A stretch of DNA of 10,322 nucleotides from Pleurotus ostreatus/Saccharomyces cerevisiae fusant (lineage: Eukaryota > Opisthokonta). Below, piece by piece: positions 9,736 to 10,322 of this stretch; position 1 is the stretch's first letter, and every line of letters starts with the position of its first letter. The notes beneath the pieces are model-generated. The model saw nothing but the letters and a program-made list of their open reading frames with translations. It did not search any database and was not told the DNA's origin. The translations under genes and the position numbers were made by a program. The stretch spans positions 1 through 10,322 of the forward strand of contig JAMQCK010001260.1 in assembly GCA_024196135.1 (NCBI GenBank). The letters run 5' to 3'.

Positions 9736-10322
9736 TCATAGAGATATACCGAAGTACGCAAGGTCGCACTGAAACGGAATGGTCTTTGTGATCAAAACCC
9801 TCCCAGCCTGCAGATATGCCTCAACCAAGACAGTAGTTCGGGCCCGCGGCGACGCGTCCGGGATGTACGAGGTGCGAAGATAGACTGCGCTGGTCCCCTC
9901 TGTAAGACTCGTCATGTCGTAGGAAATGACAGGCTGCTCATACAGAGGAGGGCTAACGCGAGCTGAACGGTCTTTAAGAATCGCTTTCAGCTGCTTCCTA
10001 ATTTGGGCGAAATTGTCGGAGATGAACAGTCGCGCAGCGATGCCGATAAAAAGCGTGTCTTCGAGTGATATGGCTCCTGGTGTGTTCTTCAGAATAGCGA
10101 CGAGTATGAAGAGACGGACATACCTCGAAGTCCCCATGGTCCATCATCTTTGCAGCATGACTCGCGATGCTCCTTGTGTTGCATACGCTGACAGCTTCCG
10201 GAGCAATAGAAAGCCTCGCCGCACGGGCAGACCTGCACGAACCGGTTGTGCGGACCCTACACGAGGTTAGAGGTCACCGACGACACGTAGCGACTTCACT
10301 CACCGTCTTGTCATTGCTGCAA
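9736..10322 (-). CDS. MYND-type zinc-finger protein, paralogue of the neighbour, 5' part outside the window
   Basis: Only the last 163 residues are visible. Exons on the minus strand: 10322-10304 (partial), 10256-10124 (133 nt, the same length as in the neighbour) and 10076-9736; both introns are 47 nt with GT-AG ends. The visible protein starts at the first MYND cysteine (CSNDKT). It continues through VCPCGEAFYC, SGSC, His and the final Cys, then the C-terminal domain with YLRTSYIPDASP, and ends FGISL with TGA. As in the neighbour, the expected second zinc-binding cysteine is replaced by an acidic residue, here Asp, so the change predates the duplication. Unlike the neighbour, it keeps the last 28 residues. 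The tandem, same-strand arrangement and shared intron positions show local duplication. Cellular role unknown. Confidence 0.85.

Overview
The window reads as nuclear DNA of a filamentous basidiomycete, most likely an Agaricomycete. The genes are GC-rich and cut by many introns, mostly 46-67 bases long, with GT-AG ends and CTGAC or CTAAC branch-like motifs. The kinase reads like the basidiomycete form of Atg1, and zinc-finger MYND proteins of the kind seen here are expanded in Agaricomycetes. I cannot name the species.

Layout. At 144-1435 (+) lies a complete four-exon gene for an Old Yellow Enzyme flavoprotein (379 aa). From 1436 to 3619 no intact gene can be supported; part of it (about 1689-2217) looks coding on the minus strand but is broken by frame changes. 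The last 300 bases of this gap carry promoter-like features: a decamer repeat, an 18-bp palindrome, a pyrimidine tract and an upstream ORF. At 3620-7270 (+) is a complete 14-exon ATG1 autophagy kinase gene (894 aa in my model; all exon phases close). At 7509-9315 (-) is a complete MYND-finger gene that converges on ATG1. At 9736-10322 (-) is the 3' part of a second, paralogous MYND-finger gene in the same orientation, cut by the window edge.

How they relate. The reductase, the kinase and the MYND pair are not an obvious pathway or cluster. The most informative comparison is between the two MYND paralogues. They share intron positions and an internal exon of exactly 133 nt. The downstream copy has acquired an in-frame TAA 28 codons before the ancestral stop, and appears to use a GC-AG intron where its sister has GT-AG. 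I see no new multi-gene system; the points worth following are splice-site and stop-codon changes, the ATG1 promoter, and the unexplained coding-like tract.
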